Below are positions 32,945-41,953 of a DNA stretch of 64,000 nt, piece after piece. Source of the stretch: Cohnella laeviribosi DSM 21336 (GTDB taxonomy: Bacteria; Bacillota; Bacilli; Paenibacillales; Paenibacillaceae); assembly GCF_000378425.1 (NCBI RefSeq), contig NZ_KB899809.1, forward strand, positions 62,001 through 126,000. Direction: 5' to 3'. The translations under genes and the position numbers were made by a program. Under the pieces are notes generated by a model, which searched no databases, was not told the origin of the DNA, and saw only the letters and a list, made by a program, of their open reading frames with translations. Each line of letters begins with the position of its first letter. Position 1 is the stretch's first letter.

Positions 32945-33421
32945 GTGTCTCAGGAAGAAATCATTTTGACCCCGGAAGGATACGCGAAGCTGGAACAGGA
33001 GCTGGAGGAACTGAAAACCGTCAAGCGCAAGGAAGTCGCCGAACGCATCAAAGTCGCGCTCAGCTACGGCGACCTCAAGGAAAACTTCGAGTACCACTCC
33101 GCCAAAAACGATCAGGCCTTCGTTGAAACCCGCATCCTCACGATCGAGAAAATGCTGAAAAACGCCCGCATCGCCGAGAAATCGGACAATTCGACCGTTC
33201 AGGTCGGTTCCGTCGTCGTTTTGTACGACGAGGAATTCGACGAAAAGCTTGAATACAAAATCGTCGGACCGTCCGAAGCGGACGTCGCCCAGCAAAAAAT
33301 CTCGTACGAGAGCCCGGTCGGGAAAGCGCTCATCGGCAAATCCGTCGGCGACACGGTCCGCGTGGAAGCGCCGATGGGGATCCTTACCTACAAGCTGCTC
33401 GAGATCAAGACGGGCGATTGA
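32945..33421 (+). CDS. greA: Transcription elongation factor GreA
   Basis: A 158-residue protein, the usual GreA length, when started at the GTG at 32945, eight bases after AAGGAG. An ATG two codons earlier is too close to that site. The N-terminal coiled coil (ILTPEGYAKLEQELEELKTV, GDLKENFEYHSAKNDQAFVE with the acidic tip) and the FKBP-like C-terminal domain (YKIVGPSEADVAQQKIS, SPVGKALIGKSVGDTV) are complete. GreA rescues backtracked RNA polymerase by stimulating transcript cleavage. It is monocistronic here. Confidence 0.94.
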   Translation: MSQEEIILTPEGYAKLEQELEELKTVKRKEVAERIKVALSYGDLKENFEYHSAKNDQAFVETRILTIEKMLKNARIAEKSDNSTVQVGSVVVLYDEEFDEKLEYKIVGPSEADVAQQKISYESPVGKALIGKSVGDTVRVEAPMGILTYKLLEIKTGD

Positions 33422-33464
33422 CGGCCCGATCGGCAGCCGGCGGTAACGATCCCCCGCTTGCCGT

Positions 33465-34562
33465 TTACAGCTTTTTGTAATCGCGCTGCATGATTTTGCT
33501 GACGAGCCCGGTCCATTTCGGATTTGCCGGACAGTATTTCCGGGCGATTTTATCCACGGTCGTATAACCTTTGCCGATGTAGTTCTTCGCAATCAGCTGG
33601 CCGAATTTTTTGACGCATTCTTCCTTCGTCTTGAAGGCGAAGGCCCGCTTATTCTCCTCGCCGCCGGAGGCGTTCAGGCCGAACAGATTGTTCTTTTTCC
33701 TGGCCAGACTGCTTTTGCCGTTGCCGCTCTCCAGCTTCATGACGGCAATCGTAAAGAAGGCGTTGATTCCGTATTGTTCTTCGATTTCCAGGATGACCTC
33801 TTCCAGGCCGTAATGGGCAAGGGCGGTTCCTTCGAAAATCGTTTCGATATGCTCGGCGGTGAGTCCGGATTTCGTTTGGACCTTGTTGGTCGGTTGCTTA
33901 GGCTTGGAGGGGGTTGAGGGAGGCGAAGACGGCGAAGGCGCCGGGGACTTTAATTCCGAATGCGCGGGGGCGCTTGAGGCTGGGGACAAGCCGACGGCCG
34001 GCGGCGTTTCCCCTGTCCGGTCGATGCGCTTGGCGTAGCCGCCATGTACATATCCGCCGCCTTTCAGGAGAAGCCAGCCGCTATCCGTTTTCTTAATGAC
34101 GTCAAGGATGTCGCCTTTTTTGACGACGTCGATGATTTTGGACTTCGCATAAGCGTTCGCGCGCACGTTGAGAAAATACGCGGTCACTTCATATGTATCC
34201 GCTGGGGCGGGCTTTGCCTTTGCCGCTTCAGACGCTTTCGCGCCGGACGCTGCGGCTTTCGTCGCCGCGGCGGCAGATCCTACTATAACCCGATCCGTTT
34301 CGCCCAAAGCTCCCGGCTTCGCAAAGGCCGGAAAGGCTGTTGCCGATGGCGTGAAGGCCGTCTCCCCGGTTGAAGCGCCGACGGCCGGCAGGGCCGTTAC
34401 GGCTGCAGAAACGGAGGACGACGAAAGTATGCGTGCAGCCGCATCCACGGTCGGAGCGGCCGCCAGATTGTTCGAATGAAGAAAGCATACGCCTACCGTC
34501 AAGAGCAAGGTTGCGCAAAGCGCGCAGATGGAGAAGTACACGCTTTTTGCCATACGCAGCAT
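33465..34562 (-). CDS. Secreted SH3-domain glucosaminidase (GH73-like) protein
   Basis: A 365-residue exported protein. A hydrophobic N-terminal segment (MAKSVYFSICALCATLLLTV) acts as signal or anchor. An Ala-rich linker follows, then a bacterial SH3 domain (YEVTAYFLNVRANAYAKSKI, GYVHGGYAKRI), a Pro/Ser-rich linker (SPAPSPSSPPSTPSKPKQP) and a C-terminal glucosaminidase-like domain (YGINAFFTIAVMKLESGNGK, LARKKNNLFGLNASGG with the catalytic-type Glu in LESG). It probably cleaves or remodels peptidoglycan. The ATG at 34562 follows AAAGAGGTG. Confidence 0.85.
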   Translation of the reverse strand: MLRMAKSVYFSICALCATLLLTVGVCFLHSNNLAAAPTVDAAARILSSSSVSAAVTALPAVGASTGETAFTPSATAFPAFAKPGALGETDRVIVGSAAAATKAAASGAKASEAAKAKPAPADTYEVTAYFLNVRANAYAKSKIIDVVKKGDILDVIKKTDSGWLLLKGGGYVHGGYAKRIDRTGETPPAVGLSPASSAPAHSELKSPAPSPSSPPSTPSKPKQPTNKVQTKSGLTAEHIETIFEGTALAHYGLEEVILEIEEQYGINAFFTIAVMKLESGNGKSSLARKKNNLFGLNASGGEENKRAFAFKTKEECVKKFGQLIAKNYIGKGYTTVDKIARKYCPANPKWTGLVSKIMQRDYKKL

Positions 34563-34718
34563 GAGATGCACCTCTTTCTCGGATTGGTGAAATGCCTTTC
34601 CTTTTTTGTTTAGAATCGATTGTACAGACTGCCCGCTAAAAAGCTTGTCAAAAGGACTGACGGAATCGTTTGTTTATTTGTCGAATGCCCTTAAATGAGA
34701 AGATCTTCATTTAGAACA

Positions 34719-34750
34719 AAAAAAACCGCCTCGCAGCGGTTTTTTTTGCA
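34719..34750. terminator. Bidirectional terminator below the azoreductase gene
   Basis: Stem AAAAACCGC/GCGGTTTTT with a 6-nt loop and A/T runs on both sides; serves the minus-strand azoreductase gene 18 bases away. Confidence 0.85.
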
Positions 34751-34767
34751 AAAGAGACGGGATTTCA

Positions 34768-35394
34768 TTAAAACTCGGCGGCCGCTTTTTGCGCTTCGGC
34801 GACACCTTGCGCGATAATCGCCTCCGCCCGGTCGGCCAGTTGGTTGTGGCCTTCGACGATGACGTTTGTCGTATCGGTCACGCCGAAGAACGCCAGGATG
34901 TTGCGCATATAGTTGAAAGCCATTTCCGCGGAAGCGGCGGGGCCTTCGGAGTAGATGCCTCCCCTTGCGACGAGCAGCGCCACCTTTTTGTCCGAAACCA
35001 GGCCGACCGGTCCTTGCTCCGTATATTTAAAGGTTTTGCCCGCTTGGCAAAGATAGTCGATATACGTGTGCAGCACAGCCGGAACGGTGAAGTTCCAGAG
35101 CGGAAAAGCGAACACGACTTTGTCCGCCGCCAGGAACTGATCGAGATATTTGCCGGATACGGCGACGGCGGCTTGTTCGGCGGGCGTCAGTTCCATGCCG
35201 CGGGCGGCTTTGAAGTTGCCGTTGATCATATCCGCATTCAAGTACGGCAGATCTTCCTTGTACAGATCCAGCTCGATAATGGTGTCGTCCGGATGGCTTT
35301 TCCGATAGCTTTCCAGAAAAGCGTAATACAGCTTGACGCTAACGGCCTGCTCGACCGGACGGTCGTTCGCTTTGACAAACAATACAGTGCTCAC
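34768..35394 (-). CDS. azoR: FMN-dependent NADH-azoreductase
   Basis: A 208-residue flavodoxin-like quinone/azo reductase. Family features are STVLFVKANDRPVEQAVSVK, IIELDLYKEDLPYLN, VVFAFPLWNFTVPAVLHTYI with DYLCQAGKTFKY, and VARGGIYSEGPAASAEMAFN. It reduces quinones and azo compounds by two-electron transfer and helps against electrophile stress. The GTG at 35394 follows GGAGGG at six bases; the longer frame has no site. Confidence 0.94.
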   Translation of the reverse strand: MSTVLFVKANDRPVEQAVSVKLYYAFLESYRKSHPDDTIIELDLYKEDLPYLNADMINGNFKAARGMELTPAEQAAVAVSGKYLDQFLAADKVVFAFPLWNFTVPAVLHTYIDYLCQAGKTFKYTEQGPVGLVSDKKVALLVARGGIYSEGPAASAEMAFNYMRNILAFFGVTDTTNVIVEGHNQLADRAEAIIAQGVAEAQKAAAEF

Positions 35395-35502
35395 GCGGTT
35401 CCCTCCATCCATTCTACTCTATTTTTTTGTTACCTCCTTTATTTTATATAGTTCGATTGCGGCGAACATCGGAAATTAGGCCGAAAAAAAGGCATAAAAA
35501 AA

Positions 35503-35515
35503 CCGCCCGAGGCGG
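35503..35515 (-). terminator. Terminator of the two-component operon
   Basis: Short stem CCGCC/GGCGG with a 3-nt loop and a run of seven T on the minus strand, about 50 bases after the response regulator stop. Confidence 0.6.
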
Positions 35516-35566
35516 AGGGCCGGTCGTAAGACTTTAGACGTAGAGGCGGACGGCGGCATAAGCCCG

Positions 35567-36226
35567 TTACGGTTTCGGATTCAGCATGTTCACGGCGAAC
35601 AGCGCGGCCTGCGTCCGGTCGGTCAGACGGAGCTTGGCCAGTATGCTGCTCACATGCGTTTTGACCGTTTTCTCCGCGACAACCAAAGTCTGGGCAATCT
35701 CTTTGTTGCTCATGCCTTTGGCAAGCAGCTGCAGCACTTCCTTCTCTCTTGGAGTCAACGATTCCAGCGCTTCGCGGCTGCGCTCTCCGTCCGGCTCGGT
35801 CTGCTGCGGCGCCAATTGCGACAGGAGCGCGTTGGAAATATCAGGGTGCAGCTGAATATTGCCCTTGTATGCGCTGCGTATCGCTTCCGCCAATTGGTCG
35901 GGCTCGACGTCTTTGAGCATGTAGCCGACCGCTCCCGCTTGCAGCGCCGGCACGACATGGCTCCGGTCCGAAAAGCTCGTGAGAACGAGCACCTTGATTT
36001 CCGGATGCCGCTCGGCAATGAGCGCGCTCGCTTCGATCCCGTCCATGACCGGCATTTTCAAGTCCATGAGCACAATGTCGGGCTTCAGTTCGGCCGCTTT
36101 CTCCACCGCTTCCTGTCCGTTATGGGCTTCGCCGACCAATTCGAAATCGGGCTGCATATTTAAGAAAAACGAAATGCCTTTCAAGACGATCTGATGGTCG
36201 TCGGCCAGCAAAATTTTGATTTTCAA
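35567..36226 (-). CDS. NarL/LuxR-type response regulator
   Basis: A 219-residue regulator. The receiver has KILLADDHQIVLKG, IVLMDLKMPVMDGIEA with the phospho-acceptor Asp, LTSFSDRSH and GYMLKDVEPDQLAEAIR. The C-terminal LuxR-type HTH reads LTPREKEVLQLLAKGMSNKE, IAQTLVVAEKTVKTHVSSIL. This architecture is close to LiaR/VraR and DegU regulators. The TTG at 36226, after AGGAAAGGG, lies two bases beyond the stop of the kinase gene, so kinase and regulator form one operon. Confidence 0.93.
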   Translation of the reverse strand: MKIKILLADDHQIVLKGISFFLNMQPDFELVGEAHNGQEAVEKAAELKPDIVLMDLKMPVMDGIEASALIAERHPEIKVLVLTSFSDRSHVVPALQAGAVGYMLKDVEPDQLAEAIRSAYKGNIQLHPDISNALLSQLAPQQTEPDGERSREALESLTPREKEVLQLLAKGMSNKEIAQTLVVAEKTVKTHVSSILAKLRLTDRTQAALFAVNMLNPKP

Positions 36227-36228
36227 CG

Positions 36229-37887
36229 TTATTCCCTTTCCTCGCAGCACTTCTCCTCGATGACATGGATGGGAATCGTCGCTTTGACGACCGTCGGTTG
36301 CCCATGGCCTCCGGTAAACGTCACGGAACCGCCCAGCGCTTCCGCCCGCTCGCGCATGGAACGCATTCCCATGGTAAGCTTTCCTTTTTTCTTGCCGGAA
36401 GAAAAGCCTTTTCCTTTATCCATAATTTCGAGCGTGGCATCCGTATCCGACTTGACCAGCCGGATGTACGCCGTATTTGTGCCCGAATGCTTTTTGACAT
36501 TGTTGAGCGCTTCCTGGCCAATGCGCCACAGCGCCTCTTCGATCGAGCGCGGCAGCGATTTGACGCCTTCCGCCCGCTCGTACACGGTCAGATCCATCGC
36601 CTGCGCATATTGCTTCAGCGCCGGCAGCAAGCCGTTTTCGAGTCCTGCCGGATGAAGCTGCCAGATGAGGGAGCGCATCTCCTTGAGCGTATCCTGGGCA
36701 AGCTGCCGGATTTCCTGCAGCGACCGCGACACGACCGGATCTTTCTCCCCCAGCGCCGTTTCCGCGCCTTTGGCCAGAAAAGACAGCGAGAACAGTTTCT
36801 GCATCACCGAGTCGTGCAGATCGCGCGCCACCCGATTCCGCTCCTCCATCCGCGCCAGCTCGCTGCGCTGCTCGTAGATGCGCAAGTTCTCCACGCTGAG
36901 CGAAAAATGATCCCCCAGCGAATACATGAAATCCGTATGATACTCATCGAATTGCCGCTTCTTCGGGCTGCTGACGAACAGAACTCCGATCGCGCGGGCA
37001 CGGATGCGCAGCGGTATCGCAGCGGCGGACGCAAACGGCGGAATGCCGATCGCGCTCAGCGCGCCGCTTGCAACTTCGTCGCAGTGCGAGACGATGACGA
37101 GCCGGTTTTCCCGAAAGGCGGTGTTGACCGGTTCGGCCCGATCGACCGGAAGCGTCTGCCAAGTCTTGTTCACCTGGCCGTTCGCATATTGGGCCTGAAG
37201 GGCCAGCTGCTGCTGATCGCGGACAAACAGCGAAACATTCGGCCAGTCGAAAGCTTGTCCGATCGCCTGAACGGCGCGCAGCGGCAAATGGCGGATATCC
37301 TGAACCGAGTGAATCTCCTGAATGACATCGCCGAGCTTGGCATACAGCAACGCGCTCCGTTCCTGCGCCTGGTACAGCCGGATTCGTTTGATGGCCGATC
37401 CGATTTGGTAGGCGACCGCCTGCAGCAGTTCAAGCTCGTTGTCGGATAAACGCTCTTTGCCCGCTTCGGCCACATTCAGCAGGCCGAAACGGTCCTTGCC
37501 CGATTCGAGCGGAACGGTCGCATGATGCGTGATGCCCCCCGTATCGCACCGGTTGACGTCCGCCGCATAAGGAATGCGCGAACATTCGATAATATTGACC
37601 GCGCGGTGCAGCTTCCCCTTGCGGTAGCGATCCACGCACCAGCAATTGTCGCCGCACATCGCGGCCTGATTCCGGGCCTCGAGCGCGGGAGGAAGGTTGC
37701 TTGCAACCGCGCAGAACTCGTTTCCGCAATCGTCGAAAAGGAAAATCCAACCGGCCGTAAAGCTGGTCGTCTGCAGCAGCTTGGATAAAGCCCCGTTCAG
37801 CATCCGGTCCATGTCGTTGGTCGTATTGATCAGTTCCGCGATTTCTTTCAGGGCGACAAGCTCATTGCCGCGAATTTCCCCGCACAA
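36229..37887 (-). CDS. GAF-domain sensor histidine kinase (HisKA_3 type)
   Basis: A 552-residue kinase without membrane segments. It has two GAF domains (about residues 15-165 and 185-335), a HisKA_3 dimerisation domain with phospho-acceptor His in RVARDLHDSVMQKLF (residue ~358) and an HATPase domain (ALNNVKKHSGTN, IMDKGKGF, GMRSMRERAEALGG). The first GAF carries a cysteine cluster CGDNCWC plus a Cys 17 residues on (IIECSRI), a spacing reminiscent of Fe-S sensor kinases such as AirS, so oxygen or redox sensing is likely but unproven. The TTG at 37887 follows GGGAGGGG. It is followed by its response regulator. Confidence 0.9.
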   Translation of the reverse strand: MCGEIRGNELVALKEIAELINTTNDMDRMLNGALSKLLQTTSFTAGWIFLFDDCGNEFCAVASNLPPALEARNQAAMCGDNCWCVDRYRKGKLHRAVNIIECSRIPYAADVNRCDTGGITHHATVPLESGKDRFGLLNVAEAGKERLSDNELELLQAVAYQIGSAIKRIRLYQAQERSALLYAKLGDVIQEIHSVQDIRHLPLRAVQAIGQAFDWPNVSLFVRDQQQLALQAQYANGQVNKTWQTLPVDRAEPVNTAFRENRLVIVSHCDEVASGALSAIGIPPFASAAAIPLRIRARAIGVLFVSSPKKRQFDEYHTDFMYSLGDHFSLSVENLRIYEQRSELARMEERNRVARDLHDSVMQKLFSLSFLAKGAETALGEKDPVVSRSLQEIRQLAQDTLKEMRSLIWQLHPAGLENGLLPALKQYAQAMDLTVYERAEGVKSLPRSIEEALWRIGQEALNNVKKHSGTNTAYIRLVKSDTDATLEIMDKGKGFSSGKKKGKLTMGMRSMRERAEALGGSVTFTGGHGQPTVVKATIPIHVIEEKCCEERE

Positions 37888-37927
37888 GCGCTTCCCCTCC
37901 CTCATCTTGCCTGCATCGGTTAAACGC

Positions 37928-38893
37928 TCAGCTCGTCACGATATTCGGCGGCCTTCGCCCTTCCAGCGCGGCGACGAGATTTTCGGCGGCAAGCATGGCC
38001 ATATCCGCCCTCGTCCGGCCGGTGGCCGAACCGATGTGCGGAAGCAGCACCGCATTGGGGAGAGAAGCGAGCGGATGGCTGCCGCTCAGCGGCTCCCGCT
38101 CGAACACGTCGAGGCCCGCGGCATAGATCCGGCGGTCGCGCAGCGCCTCGTATAGCGCCTGCTCGTCCACGGTTTCGCCGCGGGAAGCATTGACGAACAC
38201 CGCCGTATTTTTCATCAGCTTAAATTCATTTTCCCCGATTAGGCGGTGCGTATCCGGCGTAAGCGGCGTCATCAGCACGATAAAATCGGACTCGGCCAGC
38301 AATCGGTCCATCGGCCGGTACTGCGCGCCAAGCTCGGCCTCCGCCTCGGGCTTGCGGTTCCGGTTATGGTACAGAACGTTCATGCCGAAGCCCCATTTGC
38401 CTCTGCGGGCCACCGCTTCGCCGATTCTCCCCATGCCGATGATACCCAGCGTCCGGTGGTGCACGTCGATGCCGAACAGATTGGCGCCGTCCGCTTCCGA
38501 CCATCGCCCCGCCCGAACGTAAGCGTCCAATTCCGCGATGCGCCGGGCCGCAGCCAGCATCAGGCCGAAGATCAGATCGGCGACCGTTTCGTCCAGCACG
38601 CCGGGCGTATTGGTGCCGATAATTCCCCGCTTCTTCATTTCGTCCAGATCGAAATTGTTGTATCCGACGCCGATGTTGCTGATCACCTTCAACCTGGGCG
38701 CATGGTCCAATTTCTCCTTCGTGATCCGGTCGGACGTCGTCGTCAGCAGCCCGTCCGCTTCCGCGAGAAGCCGGTGATACTGCTCAAGCGGCATCGGCCC
38801 GGACTCGTTCCACATCGTATACCGGCAATGCTCGGCGATGAACGACTCAACCTCGGCCGGAATCGGCTTCGTAATCAGCACGTTCGGTTTCAT
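37928..38893 (-). CDS. D-2-hydroxyacid dehydrogenase (glyoxylate/2-ketogluconate reductase type)
   Basis: A 321-residue NAD(P)-dependent enzyme. The nucleotide fold has LGIIGMGRIGEAVARRG and YHNRNRKPE; the Arg after the first acidic position suggests NADPH. Catalytic residues are Arg in NASRGETVDE, Glu in DVFEREPL and His in LLPHIGSATGRTR. GVLDETVADLIFGLMLAAAR is typical of the GhrB/GyaR group, which reduces glyoxylate, hydroxypyruvate or 2-ketogluconate. The ATG at 38893 follows AAGGAG; the upstream extension has no homology. Confidence 0.9.
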   Translation of the reverse strand: MKPNVLITKPIPAEVESFIAEHCRYTMWNESGPMPLEQYHRLLAEADGLLTTTSDRITKEKLDHAPRLKVISNIGVGYNNFDLDEMKKRGIIGTNTPGVLDETVADLIFGLMLAAARRIAELDAYVRAGRWSEADGANLFGIDVHHRTLGIIGMGRIGEAVARRGKWGFGMNVLYHNRNRKPEAEAELGAQYRPMDRLLAESDFIVLMTPLTPDTHRLIGENEFKLMKNTAVFVNASRGETVDEQALYEALRDRRIYAAGLDVFEREPLSGSHPLASLPNAVLLPHIGSATGRTRADMAMLAAENLVAALEGRRPPNIVTS

Positions 38894-39003
38894 GCCAGAT
38901 CCACTCCTTTGCCCTGGGGCTCGTTGCAATTGAGTCTAATGTAACGCGCCGGCGCCGCGCCGTCAATTCGCGCCGAACGCCGATCTGCATTGCGGACGGT
39001 TCG

Positions 39004-40266
39004 TCAACTGTCGGACAAACGCAGCACCCGCACCCGCTCGCCTTGCTCCGCGCCTTTTCCGCCCGCCGGAATAAGCGCCAGCGCGTTGGCGGACGCGAAC
39101 GCGGCCATGTTCCCCGCCCGGTCGTTGCCCAGCGGCGTGACCAGCCAGTCGTCACCGGCGAATTCGACCCGGCAGCGAACGTACCGGGGATAGGGCGAGG
39201 GCTTGGAGACGGATTGCCGCAGGATGCCGGCCGCCCACTCGTTTTGAAAGGCTGTCCGGCCGGCGCTGCGGACGACCAGCGGCTTCAGCAGCAACTCCAT
39301 GCCGGCGAAGCAGGCCGAAGGATTGCCGGATAAGCAGAGCACGGGAATTCCGCGGACCTTGTAAGCCGAAGTGGGCGTTCCCGGGCGCATATGGACTTTC
39401 GTGAACAGCGGCTCGGCGCCGAGCCGCTGCAGCGCGTTGGCGACTACGTCGTAGGTCCCGACCGAAATGCCGCCGGTCGTCACGACGATGTCGGCTTGGC
39501 CCAGCGCCCGCTCCAGGCCCGCCGCAATCGCATCCGCGTCGTCGGGCAACGGATCGGCGAGGCTGGCGGACGCGCCCAGCTCACGCAGCCGGGCTTCCAG
39601 CATCAAGCCGTTCGCATCGTAGATGTGGTGCTTGGGCAACGGTTCGCCCGGCCTGACAAGCTCGTCGCCGACCGGCAGGATCATGACGCCCGGCCTGCCG
39701 AACACCCGCACCTGCGCGCAGCCGAACGCGGCCAAAAGCCCGATTTCCTTCGCGCCGAGACGGGTTCCCTTGTGCAGGACCGTCGCGCCTTGCGGGATGT
39801 CCTCGCCCGCCTCCGCGACGTGTTTGCCCTTTTCCGACGCGCGGTCGACCCGGATGCGGTCCGGCTTGTCCGCCCCGGCGATTCGGGTGACGGCCTCCTG
39901 CATCAGGACGGTATCGTACCCGTCCGGAACCGGCGCTCCGGTATAAATCCGCAGAGCGCCGCCAGCGGCATGAGCGGGGCCGGGCTCCGGCCCTCCCGCC
40001 TTCGATTCGTCCCCGACGGGGAGCAGCACGGGGTTATCCGGCGACGCCGACGCGATCGTTTCGGCCCGCACGGCATAGCCGTCCATCGCCGCCCTGCGGA
40101 AAGGCGGCATCGGAAACGGACTGATCAAATCTTCCGCCAGCACCCTGCCTAAGGCTTCCGCGATCGGGACGGTCTCGGCGGGCGGAACGGGCAGACCGGC
40201 GCATAAACGTTCGACCGCTTGTTCAACGGAAACGCTTATCGGCCTGGAGCTTGAACTGTTGGACAT
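39004..40266 (-). CDS. moeA: Molybdopterin molybdenumtransferase MoeA
   Basis: A 420-residue enzyme that inserts molybdate into adenylylated molybdopterin. Motifs include ISVSVEQAVERL at the start, FRRAAMDGYAVRAE, RIYTGAPVPDGYDTVLMQE, VTTGGISVGTYDVVANAL, MRPGTPTSAYKVRGIPVLCL and SGNPSACFAGMELLL. Domain IV is present at the C-terminus. The ATG at 40266 follows GGAGG; the frame extends upstream without homology. No other molybdenum cofactor gene is in the window. Confidence 0.94.
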   Translation of the reverse strand: MSNSSSSRPISVSVEQAVERLCAGLPVPPAETVPIAEALGRVLAEDLISPFPMPPFRRAAMDGYAVRAETIASASPDNPVLLPVGDESKAGGPEPGPAHAAGGALRIYTGAPVPDGYDTVLMQEAVTRIAGADKPDRIRVDRASEKGKHVAEAGEDIPQGATVLHKGTRLGAKEIGLLAAFGCAQVRVFGRPGVMILPVGDELVRPGEPLPKHHIYDANGLMLEARLRELGASASLADPLPDDADAIAAGLERALGQADIVVTTGGISVGTYDVVANALQRLGAEPLFTKVHMRPGTPTSAYKVRGIPVLCLSGNPSACFAGMELLLKPLVVRSAGRTAFQNEWAAGILRQSVSKPSPYPRYVRCRVEFAGDDWLVTPLGNDRAGNMAAFASANALALIPAGGKGAEQGERVRVLRLSDS

Positions 40267-40311
40267 ATCGCCGCCTCCATCATTTATCGTTAACGGCCAT
40301 TCGAACAAAAA

Positions 40312-40340
40312 AGCCCGTCCCTGTCGCACGGGAGCGGGCT
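40312..40340 (-). terminator. Terminator of the glutathione peroxidase gene
   Basis: Stem AGCCCG-TCCC-GT with AC-GGGA-CGGGCT, followed by TTTTTTG on the minus strand; 61 bases after the stop codon. Confidence 0.85.
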
Positions 40341-40400
40341 GCGTCACTGCATGTACCGTATCGCATTCCGAATATAGAATATATAGAAATCCGTAGCTCG

Positions 40401-40874
40401 TCAAGCGAGAAGGCTTTTGATTTTCCCTTCGATTTCGGCCGGCGTGACCTGCGGATCGATGCGCTCGACGACGTTTCCTTCCCTGTCCACGAGGAACTTC
40501 GCAAAATTCCACTTGATGTCGAACTGCTCCGCCGGGCCGCGGCTCGTCAAATACTTGAACAGCGGATGGGCGTTGTCGCCGATGACGTCAACCTTCGCAA
40601 ACAGCGGGAACGTCACCCCGTAATTGAGCTTGCAAAACGCCTCGATTTTCTCTTCGCTCTCCGGCTCCTGCTCCTTGAACTGGTTGCAAGGGAAGCCGAG
40701 AATGACAAGCCCTTCGTCCTTGTAGCGTTCGTACAGCGCCTGCAGGCCTTCGTATTGCGGCGTCAGTCCGCATTTGCTGGCCGTGTTCACGATCAACAGC
40801 ACTTTTCCTTTGTAGGTTTCCAGCGAGATTTCTTCGCCTCGAATCGTTTTCGCCTTAAAATCGTATACGGACAT
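40401..40874 (-). CDS. bsaA: Glutathione peroxidase-family thiol peroxidase (BsaA-like)
   Basis: A 157-residue peroxidase. The peroxidatic Cys is in NTASKCGLTPQYEGLQ, with LGFPCNQFKEQEP holding the second Cys and Gln, and WNFAKFLVDREGNVV holding the Trp-Asn pair of the catalytic tetrad. Bacillus members reduce hydroperoxides with thioredoxin rather than glutathione. The ATG at 40874 follows GGAGGGAGG. Nearby ferritin fits a response to oxidative stress, though the genes have separate promoters. Confidence 0.94.
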   Translation of the reverse strand: MSVYDFKAKTIRGEEISLETYKGKVLLIVNTASKCGLTPQYEGLQALYERYKDEGLVILGFPCNQFKEQEPESEEKIEAFCKLNYGVTFPLFAKVDVIGDNAHPLFKYLTSRGPAEQFDIKWNFAKFLVDREGNVVERIDPQVTPAEIEGKIKSLLA

Positions 40875-41089
40875 GGCAAAGCCTCCCTCCATTTGAAAAC
40901 GGTATGCGCCGCCTTAAATTTAAATCAATTAAATTTTATACAATTTAATAGAGCGTGTCAAACGGCCTGCCGAAGGCCGGGATACAGGACAAACCGGAGT
41001 CCCGGCCCATTCAAGCCGCGTTAGGACAAGCTTCCTCTTGCCGTATCACGGCTGCTGCCGGCCCGAATGCCGCTAGGCGCTGCTTTCGC

Positions 41090-41593
41090 TCACTCGGCCG
41101 GCGGCGTAAACGTCCGCTGCGCGAATTCCGCGTCCATCATGAAGAACGCGTTGCTGTCCTTGTCGATGCGCTTCAGCTTCTGAATGATGTTATCGAACAG
41201 AGCCTCTTCCTCCACCTGCTCGTCGATAAACCATTTGAGGAAATACATCGTCGCGTGCTCGCGCTCGTTCAGGGCGAGATCGGCGAGATGATAGAACCGT
41301 TTGGTGTTCTGCTTCTCATGCTCGTAGCCGTGCTCGAACACGTCGAGCATGGATTTGTATTCGTTTTTCGGTTCCGGCAACGCAGACAGCGTCGCCCGCT
41401 GGCCCCGGTCGTTCAGGAATTTGTATATCTTCATGGCGTGAAACCGCTCTTCTTCCGCCTGAACGATGAAGAAATTGGCAAAACCGTCCAAGCTTTCCGC
41501 CGAACAATAAGCGGCCATCGCAAGATACACATGCGCTGAATAAAATTCGAAGTTCATCTGCTCGTTTAATGCCCGCCCTAGTTCTTTATTCAT
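41090..41593 (-). CDS. ftnA: Non-heme ferritin
   Basis: A 167-residue four-helix ferritin subunit. Ferroxidase residues are in NEQMNFEFYSAHVYLAMAAY (Glu), QAEEERFHAMKIYKFLNDRG (Glu and His) and FLKWFIDEQVEEEALFD (Glu, Gln, Glu). The product stores iron as a mineral inside a 24-mer. AGAGGTG precedes the ATG. The neighbourhood holds other iron genes (a Fur box at 41954), but no clear Fur site is seen directly before this gene. Confidence 0.94.
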   Translation of the reverse strand: MNKELGRALNEQMNFEFYSAHVYLAMAAYCSAESLDGFANFFIVQAEEERFHAMKIYKFLNDRGQRATLSALPEPKNEYKSMLDVFEHGYEHEKQNTKRFYHLADLALNEREHATMYFLKWFIDEQVEEEALFDNIIQKLKRIDKDSNAFFMMDAEFAQRTFTPPAE

Positions 41594-41681
41594 CGCTATG
41601 CACCTCTAATCCGTGGAATGGCTCTATTTTAGCATAACTCGTACGGGCGCAGCATCCATTATTTCCATTTTTCGCGGAAAC

Positions 41682-41918
41682 TTACCGCGCTTCGATCCAT
41701 TCCGTCAGCCGTTTCTGCAATTGTTCGGGCGTAGGGGCGCTTACGATATCGGATTGGATCAGAACGAAACATTCGCGTTTGCACGTCTTGCAGTTGCCGA
41801 GGCAGTCTTTCTTTTTCCACTTGATCTCCGCATATGTGCTTTTCAACAGCTTGTAAACCGGTTTCGTTCCGTTCTTCAAATTCCGCTCGCAAACCTTGAT
41901 TTTTTTCAATACGCTCAC
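41682..41918 (-). CDS. DUF1450 family Cys-rich small protein (YuzB-like)
   Basis: A 78-residue protein with four conserved cysteines in CLGNCKTCKRECF plus one in KVCERN, a pattern that could bind zinc or an iron-sulfur cluster. Family function is unknown. The start is GTG at 41918, or a TTG nine bases later that has GGGGTGA upstream. A perfect Fur box lies 36 bases before the GTG, which links this protein to iron starvation. Confidence 0.85.
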   Translation of the reverse strand: MSVLKKIKVCERNLKNGTKPVYKLLKSTYAEIKWKKKDCLGNCKTCKRECFVLIQSDIVSAPTPEQLQKRLTEWIEAR

Positions 41919-41953
41919 CCCGTATGCCCAACGGCGGATTGGCTTCCGTATAA

